From Streptomyces chryseus (GTDB lineage: Bacteria; Actinomycetota; Actinomycetes; Streptomycetales; Streptomycetaceae), in the NCBI RefSeq assembly GCF_014650755.1, contig NZ_BMVO01000032.1, positions 1 to 57,752 of the forward strand: a DNA stretch of 57,752 nt. Reading direction: 5' to 3'. Within the stretch, counting starts at the first letter, position 1. Each line of letters begins with the position of its first letter. A program made the position numbers and the translations under genes. The notes under the pieces are model-generated. The model ran no database searches. It saw only the letters and a program-made list of their open reading frames with translations, and was not told where the DNA came from. Of this stretch, positions 16,398 through 24,564 are shown piece after piece.

Positions 16398-17181
16398 CCG
16401 TACGGGGAGGTGGGCGGCCTGGGCGCTCTTCGTCGTCCTGTTCGTGCCGCTCTTCGCCCTGCCCCTCCTCGTCATCCTCGCCGCGTCGTTCTCCACCCAC
16501 TGGTCCGGCGCCTTCCCCTCGGGCCCGACCGCGGGGCACTACACCGCCGCCGTACGCGGGGAGTCGCTGCAGGCGCTCACCACCAGCCTGGTCACGGCGC
16601 TCACCGCCAGCCTCCTCGCGCTGACCGTGGGAACCTGGGCGGCGCTCGCCGCCGCCGCGCTCGGGCGCGGCGGGAAACGGGTGCTCGACGCGCTGTTCAT
16701 GCTGCCCGTCGCCGTGCCGTCCGTGGTGGTCGGCCTCGCCGTGCTCGTCGCGTTCTCGCAGCCGCCCCTGCTGCTCAACGGCACACGCTGGATCGTGATC
16801 CTCGCGCACACCGTGCTGGTCACGGCGTTCGCCCACCAGTCGGTCTCGGCCGCCGTCCGGCGCCTGGACCCGATGTACGAACAGGCGGCCGCGTCCCTGG
16901 GCGCCCGCCCCTCGTACGTCCTGTGGAAGGTGAAACTCCCGCTCCTGCTGCCGTCGCTCAACGCGGCCGCCGGGCTCTGCTTCGCCCTGTCCATGGGCGA
17001 ACTGAGCGCCACCATGATGCTCTACCCGCCCGACTGGATGCCGCTCCCGGTGCGGATCTTCACCGCCACCGACCGCGGCTCCCTGTTCACCGGCTCGGCA
17101 GTCGCCGTCGTCCTCATGGCCACGACGCTGCTCGTGCTGCTCGCGGTGTCCCGTATCCGCACCAAAGCCTCGTACCGCTAG
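16384..17181 (+). CDS. ABC transporter permease 2, 2-aminoethylphosphonate type
   Basis: The protein has 265 residues from GTG 16384, overlapping permease 1 by 14 nt. It has six hydrophobic segments (LFVVLFVPLFALPLLVILAA first) and the EAA loop YEQAAASLGARPSYVLWKVK. Cytoplasmic membrane; second half of the importer channel. The gene ends 15 nt before the substrate-binding lipoprotein, with AGGAGAAG in between. Confidence 0.86.
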   Translation: MLVHSRTGRWAAWALFVVLFVPLFALPLLVILAASFSTHWSGAFPSGPTAGHYTAAVRGESLQALTTSLVTALTASLLALTVGTWAALAAAALGRGGKRVLDALFMLPVAVPSVVVGLAVLVAFSQPPLLLNGTRWIVILAHTVLVTAFAHQSVSAAVRRLDPMYEQAAASLGARPSYVLWKVKLPLLLPSLNAAAGLCFALSMGELSATMMLYPPDWMPLPVRIFTATDRGSLFTGSAVAVVLMATTLLVLLAVSRIRTKASYR

Positions 17182-17196
17182 GAGAAGTGAGACGTC

Positions 17197-18267
17197 ATGC
17201 CCCGCAACCCCCGCACGCTCGCACAGCCGGCCGTCGCCGTCTGCGGCAGCCTCGTGCTCGCCGCCTCCCTGTGCGCCTGCGGCGGCTCGTCCGCCGCCTC
17301 CGACGAGAAGACCGTCACCGTCTACAGCGCCGACGGCCTCAAGGGCGAGAACGGCGACGGCTGGTACGACCGGGTCTTCGCCGACTTCGAGAAGAAGACC
17401 GGCATCAAGGTCGAGTACGTCGAGGGCGGCTCCGGCGAGATGGTGCAGCGAGCCGTCCGCGAGAAGTCCAACACCCAGGCGGACGTCGTCGTCACCCTGC
17501 CGCCCTTCATCCAGCAGGCCGACGAGAAGGGGCTGCTGCAGAAGTACGTTCCGCGGGGCGCCGACAAGGTCGCCGCCGCCGACAAGGCGCCCGACGGCAC
17601 GTGGACGTCCGTCGTCAACAACTACTTCGGGTTCGTTCACAACAAGAAGGTGCTGAAGGAGGCCCCGAAGACCTGGGAGGACCTCCTCGACCCCGCGTAC
17701 AAGGACAAGCTCCAGTACTCCACGCCCGGCGTCGCGGGCGACGGCACCGCCGTCGTCATCAAGGCCATGCACGACTTCGGCGGCAAGGAGCCGGCGATGG
17801 CGTACCTGAAGAAGCTCCAGGCCAACAACGTCGGCCCGTCCTCCTCCACCTCCAAGCTCGCCCCGAAGGTCGACAAGGGCGAGATCCTGGTCGCCAACGG
17901 CGACGTGCAGATGAACTTCGCGCAGTCCAAGTCGATGCCGAACCTGGGCATCTGGTTCCCGGCCAGGGAGGGCGGGAAGCCCACCACGTTCGCGCTGCCG
18001 TACGCCGCCGGTCTCGTCACCAGGGCCCCGCACGGCGAGAACGGGAAGAAGCTCCTCGACTTCATGCTCACCGAGGGCGCGCAGCGACAGGTCAGCGAGA
18101 TCGGCGGCGGCTTCCCGGCGCGTACGGACATCGAGGCCACGGACACCAACGCCACCGAACTGGCGGGCGTCATCAAGGGCGTTGAGATCTTCGAGCCGGA
18201 CTGGCAGGACATCGGCGCCCACTTCGACGACTACATCGACGCCTGGAAGTCGGCCACCGGAAGCTGA
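17197..18267 (+). CDS. 2-aminoethylphosphonate-type ABC transporter substrate-binding lipoprotein
   Basis: The protein has 356 residues. A signal peptide ends in a lipobox-like SLCAC with lipidation Cys28, then Gly/Ser. The mature protein is a class of ferric/thiamine/phosphonate binding folds: VTVYSADGLKGENGDGWYDR, FEKKTGIKVEYVEGGSGEMV, PFIQQADEKGLLQKY, and DVQMNFAQSKSMPNLGIWFP. The double-domain layout and the neighbouring C-P enzymes fit the PhnS-type binding protein. It would capture the aminophosphonate at the outer face of the membrane. No terminator is obvious before the phosphodiesterase, so readthrough is possible. Confidence 0.85.
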   Translation: MPRNPRTLAQPAVAVCGSLVLAASLCACGGSSAASDEKTVTVYSADGLKGENGDGWYDRVFADFEKKTGIKVEYVEGGSGEMVQRAVREKSNTQADVVVTLPPFIQQADEKGLLQKYVPRGADKVAAADKAPDGTWTSVVNNYFGFVHNKKVLKEAPKTWEDLLDPAYKDKLQYSTPGVAGDGTAVVIKAMHDFGGKEPAMAYLKKLQANNVGPSSSTSKLAPKVDKGEILVANGDVQMNFAQSKSMPNLGIWFPAREGGKPTTFALPYAAGLVTRAPHGENGKKLLDFMLTEGAQRQVSEIGGGFPARTDIEATDTNATELAGVIKGVEIFEPDWQDIGAHFDDYIDAWKSATGS

Positions 18268-18299
18268 TCAGTAACCACTCGGCCAAGCCCGGCTGCGAG

Positions 18300-18347
18300 G
18301 GTCTGGACCGGTCACCGCTGTCACGCAAAGGTAACGGGTCTGGTCCA
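18300..18347. promoter_or_regulatory. Clustered GGTCTGGACC-type operator elements upstream of the phosphodiesterase
   Basis: GGTCTGGACC is at 18300-18309 and TAACGGGTCTGGTCCA at 18332-18347, the latter nearly identical to 12324-12339. A further GGTCCGGACC follows at 18348-18357. The spacing of the two main elements (37 bp centre to centre) and their position 35-85 nt before the start fit promoter-overlapping regulation by the GntR/UTRA protein encoded at 11411. Confidence 0.55.
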
Positions 18348-18382
18348 GGTCCGGACCCTCGTCCTTTTCCTTGGAGGATCAC

Positions 18383-19930
18383 ATGTCCCGAGGCATACCC
18401 AGACGTTCCGTCCTCGCTGCCGGTACGGCAGCCGCCGCCGTCGCCGCCACCGGACCGCTCGGCGCCACCCCGGCCGCCGCCGCCACTGCCGCACCCACCC
18501 TCCCGAACGGCACCAGCCTTGACAAGGTGCTCGTCATCGGAATGGACGGCCTGCGCCACGACCGGATCGACGCCGCCAGGGCCCCGCACCTCAAGTCCCT
18601 GATGGCGAACGGCACGTACGGCACCTCGCTCCTGTACGCCAACCCCATGGCGGCCACCTCGTCCGGTCCCGGCTGGTCGACCGTCTCCACCGGGGTCTGG
18701 CCCGACAAGCACGGGGTGAAGGACAACACCTTCACCGGCAAGAACTACGCCAAGTACCCGGGCTTCCTGGCCCGCCTGGCCCAGGTCCGCCCCGGCCTCT
18801 CCACCTACGCCGCCGTCGACTGGAAGCCCCTGGACGCCCAGGGCACGGTCACCCCCGGCGCCGACGCGAAGCTCGTACTCGACGGTGACGCCGACGGCTA
18901 CACCGGCCACGACGCGACCATCGCCGCCACCACCGAGTCGGTCCTGCGCGACCAGAACCCGGACGTCCTGTTCGTCTACTTCGGCCAGACCGACATCGTC
19001 GGCCACAGCTCGGGTGCCGCCAGCCCCAAGTACCTCGAAGCGATCGACGTCCAGGACGGTTACGTCGGCCGCCTCCTCGCCGCGATCAAGGCACGCCCGA
19101 CGTACGCCTCCGAGCGCTGGACCGTCGTCGTCACCACCGACCACGGCCACGCCGACGCCGGCGGCCACGGCGGAAGTGCCATCGAGGAGCGCCGTACGTT
19201 CGTCCTCGCCCAGGGCCCCGGGATCGCCGCCGGCTCCCGGCCCGTCGACACGCGCCTCGTCGACGTCGCCGCCACCGTCTTCAAGCAGCTCGGGATCACG
19301 CCCGACCCCGCCTGGGGCCTGGACGGCAAGCCCGTCCAGGAGCGGTCCGCAGACCCCTTCGACGCCCTGTACCCCTCACTCTCCGGGCGGGTCGACGAGA
19401 CCGGCATCCCGGCCGGGGTCCTCGGCTTCACGCACACCGCGCCCAGCGGCTGGTCGGTCATCAACAACGCCATGGGCACGGGCGGCACGACCGAGTGGCG
19501 GGGCTGGTCGTTCGCCACCGACGAGTTCTGGTCCAGGACCCAGCGCGACCAGTCCCGCGAGCTCAACGTCCGCGCGCGCGGCGTCTTCGCGGTCGCCGAC
19601 TCCGACGAGTGGGCGGACAAGACCTTCTCCGGTACGTACGACTCGACGCTCGTCACCCCGGCGTACTCCGTCGGCGGCAAGAGCACCGTCACACTCGGCT
19701 TCACCACCTTCTACCGCCAGGAGGGCAGCCAGAGCGCCCGGATCCTCGCCTCCTGGAACGGCGGCACACCGGTCGCCGTCCGGTCGTACACGGCGGACGT
19801 GGTCTCGCAGCCCCAGTCGCTGACCCTGAACGTCCCGTCCGGGGCCACCAGCGTGGGCTTCCGCTTCCACTACACCGGCAGCAACAACTGGTACTGGGTG
19901 ATCGACGGGGTCAAGATCACAGCAGCCTGA
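18383..19930 (+). CDS. Tat-exported alkaline phosphatase superfamily phosphodiesterase
   Basis: The protein has 515 residues from ATG 18383 (GGAGG at 18373-18377). It has a twin-arginine signal (RGIPRRSVLAAGTAAAAVA, cleavage after AxA near residue 35). The catalytic domain shows the type I phosphodiesterase/nucleotide pyrophosphatase pattern: metal Asp in VIGMDGLRHD, nucleophile region ATSSGPGWSTVSTGVWPDKHG, FGQTDIVGHSSG, and VTTDHGHADAGGHGG. A C-terminal beta-rich domain (from about 340) may be substrate or wall binding. It would hydrolyse phosphate or phosphonate mono/diesters outside the cell; context suggests supplying the importer encoded upstream. The substrate is unproven. Confidence 0.87.
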   Translation: MSRGIPRRSVLAAGTAAAAVAATGPLGATPAAAATAAPTLPNGTSLDKVLVIGMDGLRHDRIDAARAPHLKSLMANGTYGTSLLYANPMAATSSGPGWSTVSTGVWPDKHGVKDNTFTGKNYAKYPGFLARLAQVRPGLSTYAAVDWKPLDAQGTVTPGADAKLVLDGDADGYTGHDATIAATTESVLRDQNPDVLFVYFGQTDIVGHSSGAASPKYLEAIDVQDGYVGRLLAAIKARPTYASERWTVVVTTDHGHADAGGHGGSAIEERRTFVLAQGPGIAAGSRPVDTRLVDVAATVFKQLGITPDPAWGLDGKPVQERSADPFDALYPSLSGRVDETGIPAGVLGFTHTAPSGWSVINNAMGTGGTTEWRGWSFATDEFWSRTQRDQSRELNVRARGVFAVADSDEWADKTFSGTYDSTLVTPAYSVGGKSTVTLGFTTFYRQEGSQSARILASWNGGTPVAVRSYTADVVSQPQSLTLNVPSGATSVGFRFHYTGSNNWYWVIDGVKITAA

Positions 19931-19934
19931 TTAG

Positions 19935-19980
19935 GCTGGGGGCGCCCGGACGGTGTGGTCCGGGCGCCCCCAGCGTTGTT
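19935..19980 (+). terminator. Rho-independent terminator
   Basis: A perfect 17-bp stem (19935-19951 with 19958-19974, GCTGGGGGCGCCCGGAC) with a 6-nt loop, followed by GTTGTTTT. It closes the aminophosphonate/phosphodiesterase region. Confidence 0.92.
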
Positions 19981-20004
19981 TTGCGTACGGCAGGAGTCCG
20001 GCAC

Positions 20005-20784
20005 ATGGCAGAGCGCAAGCCGATCGAATCATGGCTGACCGACATGGACGGCGTCCTCATCCACGAGGGAACGCCCATCCCCGGCGCCGATGCCTTCATC
20101 AAGCGGCTCCGCGAGTCGGGCAGGCCCTTCCTGGTGCTGACGAACAATTCGATCTACACCGCCCGCGACCTGCACGCCCGCCTGTTCCGCATGGGCCTGG
20201 ACGTGCCGGTCGAGAACATCTGGACCTCGGCGCTCGCCACCGCCCGGTTCCTCGACGACCAGCGGCCCGGCGGCACGGCGTACGTCATCGGCGAGGCGGG
20301 ACTGACCACCGCGCTGCACGACATCGGGTACGTCCTGACCGACCACGACCCCGACTACGTGGTGCTGGGCGAGACGCGCACGTACAGCTTCGAGGCCCTC
20401 ACCAAGGCCATCCGGCTCATCAACGACGGCGCCCGCTTCATCTGCACCAACCCGGACGAGACCGGCCCGAGCCGGGAGGGCCCGCTGCCCGCCACCGGAG
20501 CCGTCGCCGCGCTCATCACCAAGGCCACCGGCAAGGACCCGTACTTCGCGGGCAAGCCCAACCCGCTGATGATGCGGACCGGGCTCAACGCGATCGGCGC
20601 CCACTCCGAGACCAGCGCGATGATCGGCGACCGGATGGACACCGACGTGCTCGCCGGGCTCGAAGCGGGCATGGAGACGTTCCTGGTCCTCACCGGCCTG
20701 ACCGGTCCGGCGGACGTCGACCGCTACCCGTTCCGGCCCTCGACGATCGTCGACTCGATCGCGGACCTCGTCGACCGCGTCTGA
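20005..20784 (+). CDS. HAD-IIA family (NagD-like) hydrolase
   Basis: The protein has 259 residues from ATG 20005 with AGGAG 9 nt upstream. HAD motif I is WLTDMDGVLIHEG; motif II is LVLTNNSIYT; a C2-type cap lies about 80-180 (YVVLGETRTYSFE, FICTNPDETGPS); the motif III Lys and motif IV are AGKPNPLMM and MIGDRMDTDVLAG. Such proteins dephosphorylate small phosphoesters such as UMP, PLP or glycolytic side products. It is monocistronic, bounded by terminators on both sides. Confidence 0.9.
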   Translation: MAERKPIESWLTDMDGVLIHEGTPIPGADAFIKRLRESGRPFLVLTNNSIYTARDLHARLFRMGLDVPVENIWTSALATARFLDDQRPGGTAYVIGEAGLTTALHDIGYVLTDHDPDYVVLGETRTYSFEALTKAIRLINDGARFICTNPDETGPSREGPLPATGAVAALITKATGKDPYFAGKPNPLMMRTGLNAIGAHSETSAMIGDRMDTDVLAGLEAGMETFLVLTGLTGPADVDRYPFRPSTIVDSIADLVDRV

Positions 20785-20811
20785 CCGGCCCCCTCGTCCG
20801 TCGCACGGCGG

Positions 20812-20852
20812 TCTCCAGGGGCCCGTACGGCCCAGTGACGGGCCTCTGGAGA
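20812..20852 (+). terminator. Probable terminator
   Basis: A 15-bp stem (20812-20826 with 20838-20852) with one G-U pair and an 11-nt loop. No T-run follows. Confidence 0.7.
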
Positions 20853-20902
20853 TGCGGAAACGGCCCGTACCGGTGAATCTTCCTAGTACCAGGAGGTTCA
20901 CT

Positions 20903-21466
20903 ATGCGCTCAATACAGCTCGCTCTGTGTGCCGGTGCGGCCGTCGTGGCGGTCATGGCGCCCGCGGCCGCGGCACACGCCGCCCCCACCGAGAACGACGG
21001 CGAGGGACGGGTCCTCGTCACCCCGTCCACCATCGCTCCGGGAGGAGAGGTGGATCTGCGCGTCGACGTGTGCCGGGGCAGACACGCCACCGGTACGTCC
21101 GACGCCTTCGCGGCGCCCGCCCACTTCAGCCCCGCCGCCGACCGGGGCGACCTCTTCGCCGAGGCCCGCATCCGGTCGGACGCCGAGGCCGGCGACTACG
21201 AGATCTGGGTGCGGTGCAAGGACGGCGGCCAGGCCAACGGCACCGTCACGGTGGTCCACCACCACAAGCCCACGCACCACCCGACCCACCACGCGACCCC
21301 GATCGCGCCCGTCCACGCGGGCGGCGGCGGCACGGCCGAGACGGCCGCGACCGAGGAGGGCGGGCCCGGGACCCCGCACACGGTGATCGGTCTCGTGCTG
21401 GCGGGCGTGGCGGCGGTGGCCGTGGCGTTCCGGAGCGTGCGTCGTCGCCGTACGGACTCGGACTGA
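20903..21466 (+). CDS. Secreted, membrane-anchored surface protein paired with class F sortase
   Basis: The protein has 187 residues from ATG 20903, with AGGAGG at 20891-20896. Signal peptide: LALCAGAAVVAVMAPAAAAHAAP. An Ig-like domain follows (TPSTIAPGGEVDLRVDVC, with a second Cys in WVRCKDGG probably forming a disulfide). Next come a His/Thr/Pro-rich stretch (HHHKPTHHPTHHATP), a Gly-rich spacer, a C-terminal helix (VIGLVLAGVAAVAVAF) and RRRR. No LPxTG-like motif is recognisable. The sortase gene begins 1 nt after its stop, so the two are co-translated and probably act together. The His-rich stretch could bind metal. Confidence 0.85.
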   Translation: MRSIQLALCAGAAVVAVMAPAAAAHAAPTENDGEGRVLVTPSTIAPGGEVDLRVDVCRGRHATGTSDAFAAPAHFSPAADRGDLFAEARIRSDAEAGDYEIWVRCKDGGQANGTVTVVHHHKPTHHPTHHATPIAPVHAGGGGTAETAATEEGGPGTPHTVIGLVLAGVAAVAVAFRSVRRRRTDSD

Positions 21467-21467
21467 C

Positions 21468-22130
21468 ATGTCCGCCGAGGACCGCCCGGCCGGTGGCGGC
21501 GGACGGCTGCTGACCGGCGTCGCGTGGGCCGTGCTGCTGCTCGGCCTGTGGCTGTGGGGCCGGGAGATCACGGACGGCAGTTCGGCGCCCACCACCGGAG
21601 ACGTGGCCGCCGTCGGCCGCCCGCTGGGGACGCCGCTGCCCCCCGCGCACGCACCCGTCGAGGGCGCGGCGCCGCGGCACGTCACGGTGCCCTCCATCGG
21701 CATCACGGCCCCGGTCGTGCCCCGCGGACTCGACGCGTCGGGCGCCGTCGACCCGCCGCCGTACCACCAGCCGTCGAAGGTCGGCTGGTACGAGGGCGGA
21801 ACGAAGCCCGGCGCCCGGGGAGTCGCCCTGCTCGTCGGTCATGTCGACACCGAGAGCAAACCGGCCGTCTTCTACGGTCTGAGCGCCGCCCGCCCCGGCG
21901 AGAAGGTACGGCTCGCGCGGACCGGCGGAGAGACCTTGGAGTTCACCATCGACGACATCCAGGTCTTCACCCGCGAACGCTTCGACCCGCAGAAGGTGTA
22001 CGGCCCCCGCGAGAGCGACCGGGCGGAGCTGCGCCTGATCACCTGCGGGGGAACGTACGACAAGAAGGCCCGCACCTACACGGCCAACGTCGTGGTCTCC
22101 GCCTACCTGACCGGTACGGGCAAGAGCTGA
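21468..22130 (+). CDS. Class F sortase
   Basis: The protein has 220 residues. A single N-terminal membrane segment (LTGVAWAVLLLGLWLWG) leads to the sortase domain from about residue 75 (HVTVPSIGITAPVVPRGLD). Catalytic His125 (LLVGHVDT) and Cys193 (RLITCGGTYD) are present, with an Arg shortly after (ARTYTANVVV). Class F sortases are compact and actinobacterial; the substrate motif is poorly defined. It follows the secreted protein gene by 1 nt. Confidence 0.88.
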   Translation: MSAEDRPAGGGGRLLTGVAWAVLLLGLWLWGREITDGSSAPTTGDVAAVGRPLGTPLPPAHAPVEGAAPRHVTVPSIGITAPVVPRGLDASGAVDPPPYHQPSKVGWYEGGTKPGARGVALLVGHVDTESKPAVFYGLSAARPGEKVRLARTGGETLEFTIDDIQVFTRERFDPQKVYGPRESDRAELRLITCGGTYDKKARTYTANVVVSAYLTGTGKS

Positions 22131-22132
22131 CC

Positions 22133-22154
22133 GGCGGGCCGGGACCGGCCCGCC
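22133..22154. terminator. Hairpin between convergent genes
   Basis: GGCGGGCC (22133-22140) and GGCCCGCC (22147-22154) form an 8-bp stem with loop GGGACC, extendable by two pairs. It lies between the convergent sortase and cbtA genes and could serve both. Confidence 0.6.
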
Positions 22155-22185
22155 CCCGGCGGGCGCACGGGCCGGCCGGCCGCTC

Positions 22186-22947
22186 CTAGGCCGCCACCGG
22201 CGTTGCCGCCGGAGCGGTGCGGCCGGCGGCGCGCAGGCCCAGCGCGCCGAAGACCCCGGCGAACACCGCCCACAGCACCGCGTGCGAGGCCAGCGACAGG
22301 ACGCGGAAGTCCCACAGCAGCGTCGCCGCCACCGGGACCTCGTCCGGGTTGCCCGGCAGTGCGAAGAGCACCGCGAGCGTCGCGACCCCCGTGAGGGCCA
22401 CCGCGACCTGCCGCACCGGGAGCGACCGGTCCGCGAGGCGTACGTACACCTGCCACGCCAGCACCATGCCGAGGACGCCGATCACGACGGCGGCCAGCCA
22501 CAGGGCCTGGCGGTCGGCGACGGTGCCGGAGTCGCCCACGCCCGGCGGGTTCGCCGGATAGCGCAGTCCCGGCAGCAGCGAGACCGCGACGAACGCGGCC
22601 GCGCCGAAGGCGAGGGCACGCTGCCACGGCCGGTCGGCGAGGCTTGTCCGGCGGTGCACCAGGGCGTACGCGAGGGCGAACAGGACGCCCAGCGCGAGCC
22701 CGGCGGCGACCGCCGTGACGACCAGGCCGAAGTGCTGGGTCGAACGGGAGAACAGTTCCTCGTGGTGCTGGACGGCCGTGGCCGCCGCACCGTGCGCGTG
22801 TTCCTCGGCGGAGCGTGCCTCTTCCAGGCGGATCGCACGGTCCATCAGGGGCTCGGCGAGCAGGAGCGAGAAGAGGCCGGCGGCAAGACCGGCCGCCCCG
22901 CCCGCCGCGAGTCCGCGTCCGAGCAGGGGGAGTACGGGTGTCGACAT
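22186..22947 (-). CDS. cbtA: CbtA family cobalt transporter subunit
   Basis: The protein has 253 residues from ATG 22947 with five to six membrane segments: LGRGLAAGGAAGLAAGLFSLLLAEPLM first, then HFGLVVTAVAAGLALGVLFALAYAL and a final VLWAVFAGVFGALGL. The early region has conserved acidic/His residues (AIRLEEARSAEEHAHG and HHEELFSRSTQHFG). The CbtAB family is a predicted cobalt importer found under B12 riboswitches. The gene lies 17 nt after cbtB and under the same riboswitch. Confidence 0.88.
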   Translation of the reverse strand: MSTPVLPLLGRGLAAGGAAGLAAGLFSLLLAEPLMDRAIRLEEARSAEEHAHGAAATAVQHHEELFSRSTQHFGLVVTAVAAGLALGVLFALAYALVHRRTSLADRPWQRALAFGAAAFVAVSLLPGLRYPANPPGVGDSGTVADRQALWLAAVVIGVLGMVLAWQVYVRLADRSLPVRQVAVALTGVATLAVLFALPGNPDEVPVAATLLWDFRVLSLASHAVLWAVFAGVFGALGLRAAGRTAPAATPVAA

Positions 22948-22964
22948 GGTGCGTACGGCCCCGA

Positions 22965-23183
22965 TCAGTGGCAGGGGGCACCGAAGAGGTGCCGGCCGTC
23001 GTGCGAGAACTCGTGCAGGTAGTCGCCCGTCGCGGTGACGACGGTGCCGTTGTCCATGAAGACGGCGTACAGCGCGACCACGGCGATGATCGCCGCGGCG
23101 GCCATGATCAGCCAGTCGCGCGTGGTGGTCGTGGCGGACTCGACCGCCGCGGTGTCGGCGTGCTGCGCGGTGTGCAGTGACAT
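22965..23183 (-). CDS. cbtB: CbtB family cobalt transporter subunit
   Basis: The protein has 72 residues from ATG 23183 with AGAAGGAGG upstream. One membrane helix (DWLIMAAAAIIAVVALYAVFM) is followed by the characteristic C-terminal metal-binding stretch HEFSHDGRHLFGAPCH, with four His and one Cys. It is too short for many gene finders but is a standard partner of CbtA. Confidence 0.88.
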   Translation of the reverse strand: MSLHTAQHADTAAVESATTTTRDWLIMAAAAIIAVVALYAVFMDNGTVVTATGDYLHEFSHDGRHLFGAPCH

Positions 23184-23204
23184 ACCGGTGTGCCTCCTTC
23201 TGGG

Positions 23205-23345
23205 GTTTCCACGCCCCAATGCAGGAGGACGACGGGTCAGTTCCTGACTTCCGTACGGGCAGCACTCGGCTCTCGCACGGTCACAGTGGCGGGACCGTCC
23301 CGGGTTCGCACCGGGTTCCTGTCCACCGTCGCCTCGATGTGTGGA
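23205..23345 (-). ncRNA. Cobalamin riboswitch upstream of cbtBA
   Basis: Read leftward, the sequence contains the B12 box: GGTGCGAACCCGGGACGG then CCGCCACTGTGA (complement of 23281-23290), matching the GGTGCxAAxCCGGxxC...GCCACTGT core of cobalamin riboswitches. A downstream hairpin with GGGGCGTGG/AAACCCC (23203-23220) adjoins the cbtB ribosome binding site. Adenosylcobalamin would be expected to switch cbtBA off. The 5' boundary is approximate. Confidence 0.85.
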
Positions 23346-23518
23346 GTTGTCCCACGGAGCGTCCCAGCCCGGATGAGCACTGTCAACAGGCCAGTGCCCG
23401 CACGCCCTGCGCCCCCGGCCGGTGTGTCAGGATGGTTTCGACCGGATGTGTCCGGGGAGGGGCCGGGGGGTCCTCAGCAATCTTCAGCGCGTTGTTGAGC
23501 GCAGCCAAGGGGGAGTGG

Positions 23519-24550
23519 ATGTACGGCAGTTACAGCGGCCGTAGGCGCAAGGGTGTCCGGGTGGCCGCGGTGGGGGCCGTGGGGGCCGCGCTGCTCCTGG
23601 CGGGATGTTCCTCCTCCGGGGGTGACGGAGGAGACGGGTCGAGCCTGCCGCCGATGAAGCAGCAGCCGAAGGGCAGTGACCCTTACTGGGTCAATCCGGA
23701 AGGAAACGCCGCCAAGCAGGCCGGGGCGCTCGCCAAGAAGGGCGAGGACGAGAAGGCCGAGCTCATCAGGAAGATCGCCGAGCAGCCGACCGCCGAGTGG
23801 ATCGGCCCGGAGAACGCCGAGGCGCAGGCGAAGGGGTACACCGAGGCGGCCGAGAAGGCCGACCGTGACGCCCTGCTCGTCCTCTACAACATCCCGCACC
23901 GCGACTGCGGCCAGTTCTCGAAGGGCGGCGCCGCCGACGGCAACGCCTACCGGACCTGGACCGACCAGGTGGCCAAGGGCATCGGCGACCGCCCGGCCAC
24001 CGTGATCCTGGAGCCGGACGCGGTGCTGCACCTGGTCGACGGCTGCACGCCCGACGAGTTCCACGAGGAGCGGTACGACCTCCTCAAGGGCGCCATCAAG
24101 CGCCTCAAGCAGCAGCCGAAGGTCACGGTGTACCTGGACGCGGGCAACGCGGGCTGGAAGTCCCCGGACTCGCTGTTCGAGCCGCTCCAGTGGGCGGGCA
24201 TCGCGGACGCGGACGGCTTCTCGGTGAACGTCTCCAACTTCCAGACCACCGAGGTCAGCAAGGAGTTCGGCAAGAAGCTGTCGGCGAAGGTGGGCGGCAA
24301 GCCGTTCGTCATCGACACCAGCCGCAACGGCAACGGTCCGTACACCGGGGGCGACCCCGCCGAGAGCTGGTGCAATCCGCCGGGCCGCGCGCTCGGGGAG
24401 AAGCCGACCACCAAGACCGGTGACGAACTGGTCGACGCGTTCCTGTGGATCAAGCGTCCCGGCGAGTCGGACGGCGACTGCAAGGGCGGCCCGAAGGCCG
24501 GCGAGTGGTACGAGGAGTACGCGCTCGAACTGGCCCGCAACGCGAAGTAG
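23519..24550 (+). CDS. cslZ: Glycoside hydrolase family 6 lipoprotein (CslZ-like endoglucanase)
   Basis: The protein has 343 residues from ATG 23519 (AAGGGGGAGTG just upstream). The lipobox LLLAGC gives lipidation Cys30, so it is a surface lipoprotein rather than a free cellulase. GH6 features: LLVLYNIPHRDCGQFSKGG with the conserved DCG, VILEPDAVLHLVDGC (catalytic Asp in LEPD), VYLDAGNAGWK, VSNFQTT and SWCNPPGRALG. It would trim beta-1,4-glucan. It faces glxA-cslA across a shared terminator, and a GH6 gene in this position belongs to the Streptomyces cellulose-like polymer locus. Confidence 0.88.
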   Translation: MYGSYSGRRRKGVRVAAVGAVGAALLLAGCSSSGGDGGDGSSLPPMKQQPKGSDPYWVNPEGNAAKQAGALAKKGEDEKAELIRKIAEQPTAEWIGPENAEAQAKGYTEAAEKADRDALLVLYNIPHRDCGQFSKGGAADGNAYRTWTDQVAKGIGDRPATVILEPDAVLHLVDGCTPDEFHEERYDLLKGAIKRLKQQPKVTVYLDAGNAGWKSPDSLFEPLQWAGIADADGFSVNVSNFQTTEVSKEFGKKLSAKVGGKPFVIDTSRNGNGPYTGGDPAESWCNPPGRALGEKPTTKTGDELVDAFLWIKRPGESDGDCKGGPKAGEWYEEYALELARNAK

Positions 24551-24564
24551 CCGCGCGGAACACG

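Noticed and set aside
18300..18347. DasR site upstream of the phosphodiesterase
   Set aside because: The cores are GGTCTGGACC/GGTCTGGTCC, not the symmetric GGTCTAGACC seen at 31839, and the extended TAACGGG flank is shared with the GntR-linked site, so the local regulator is preferred.
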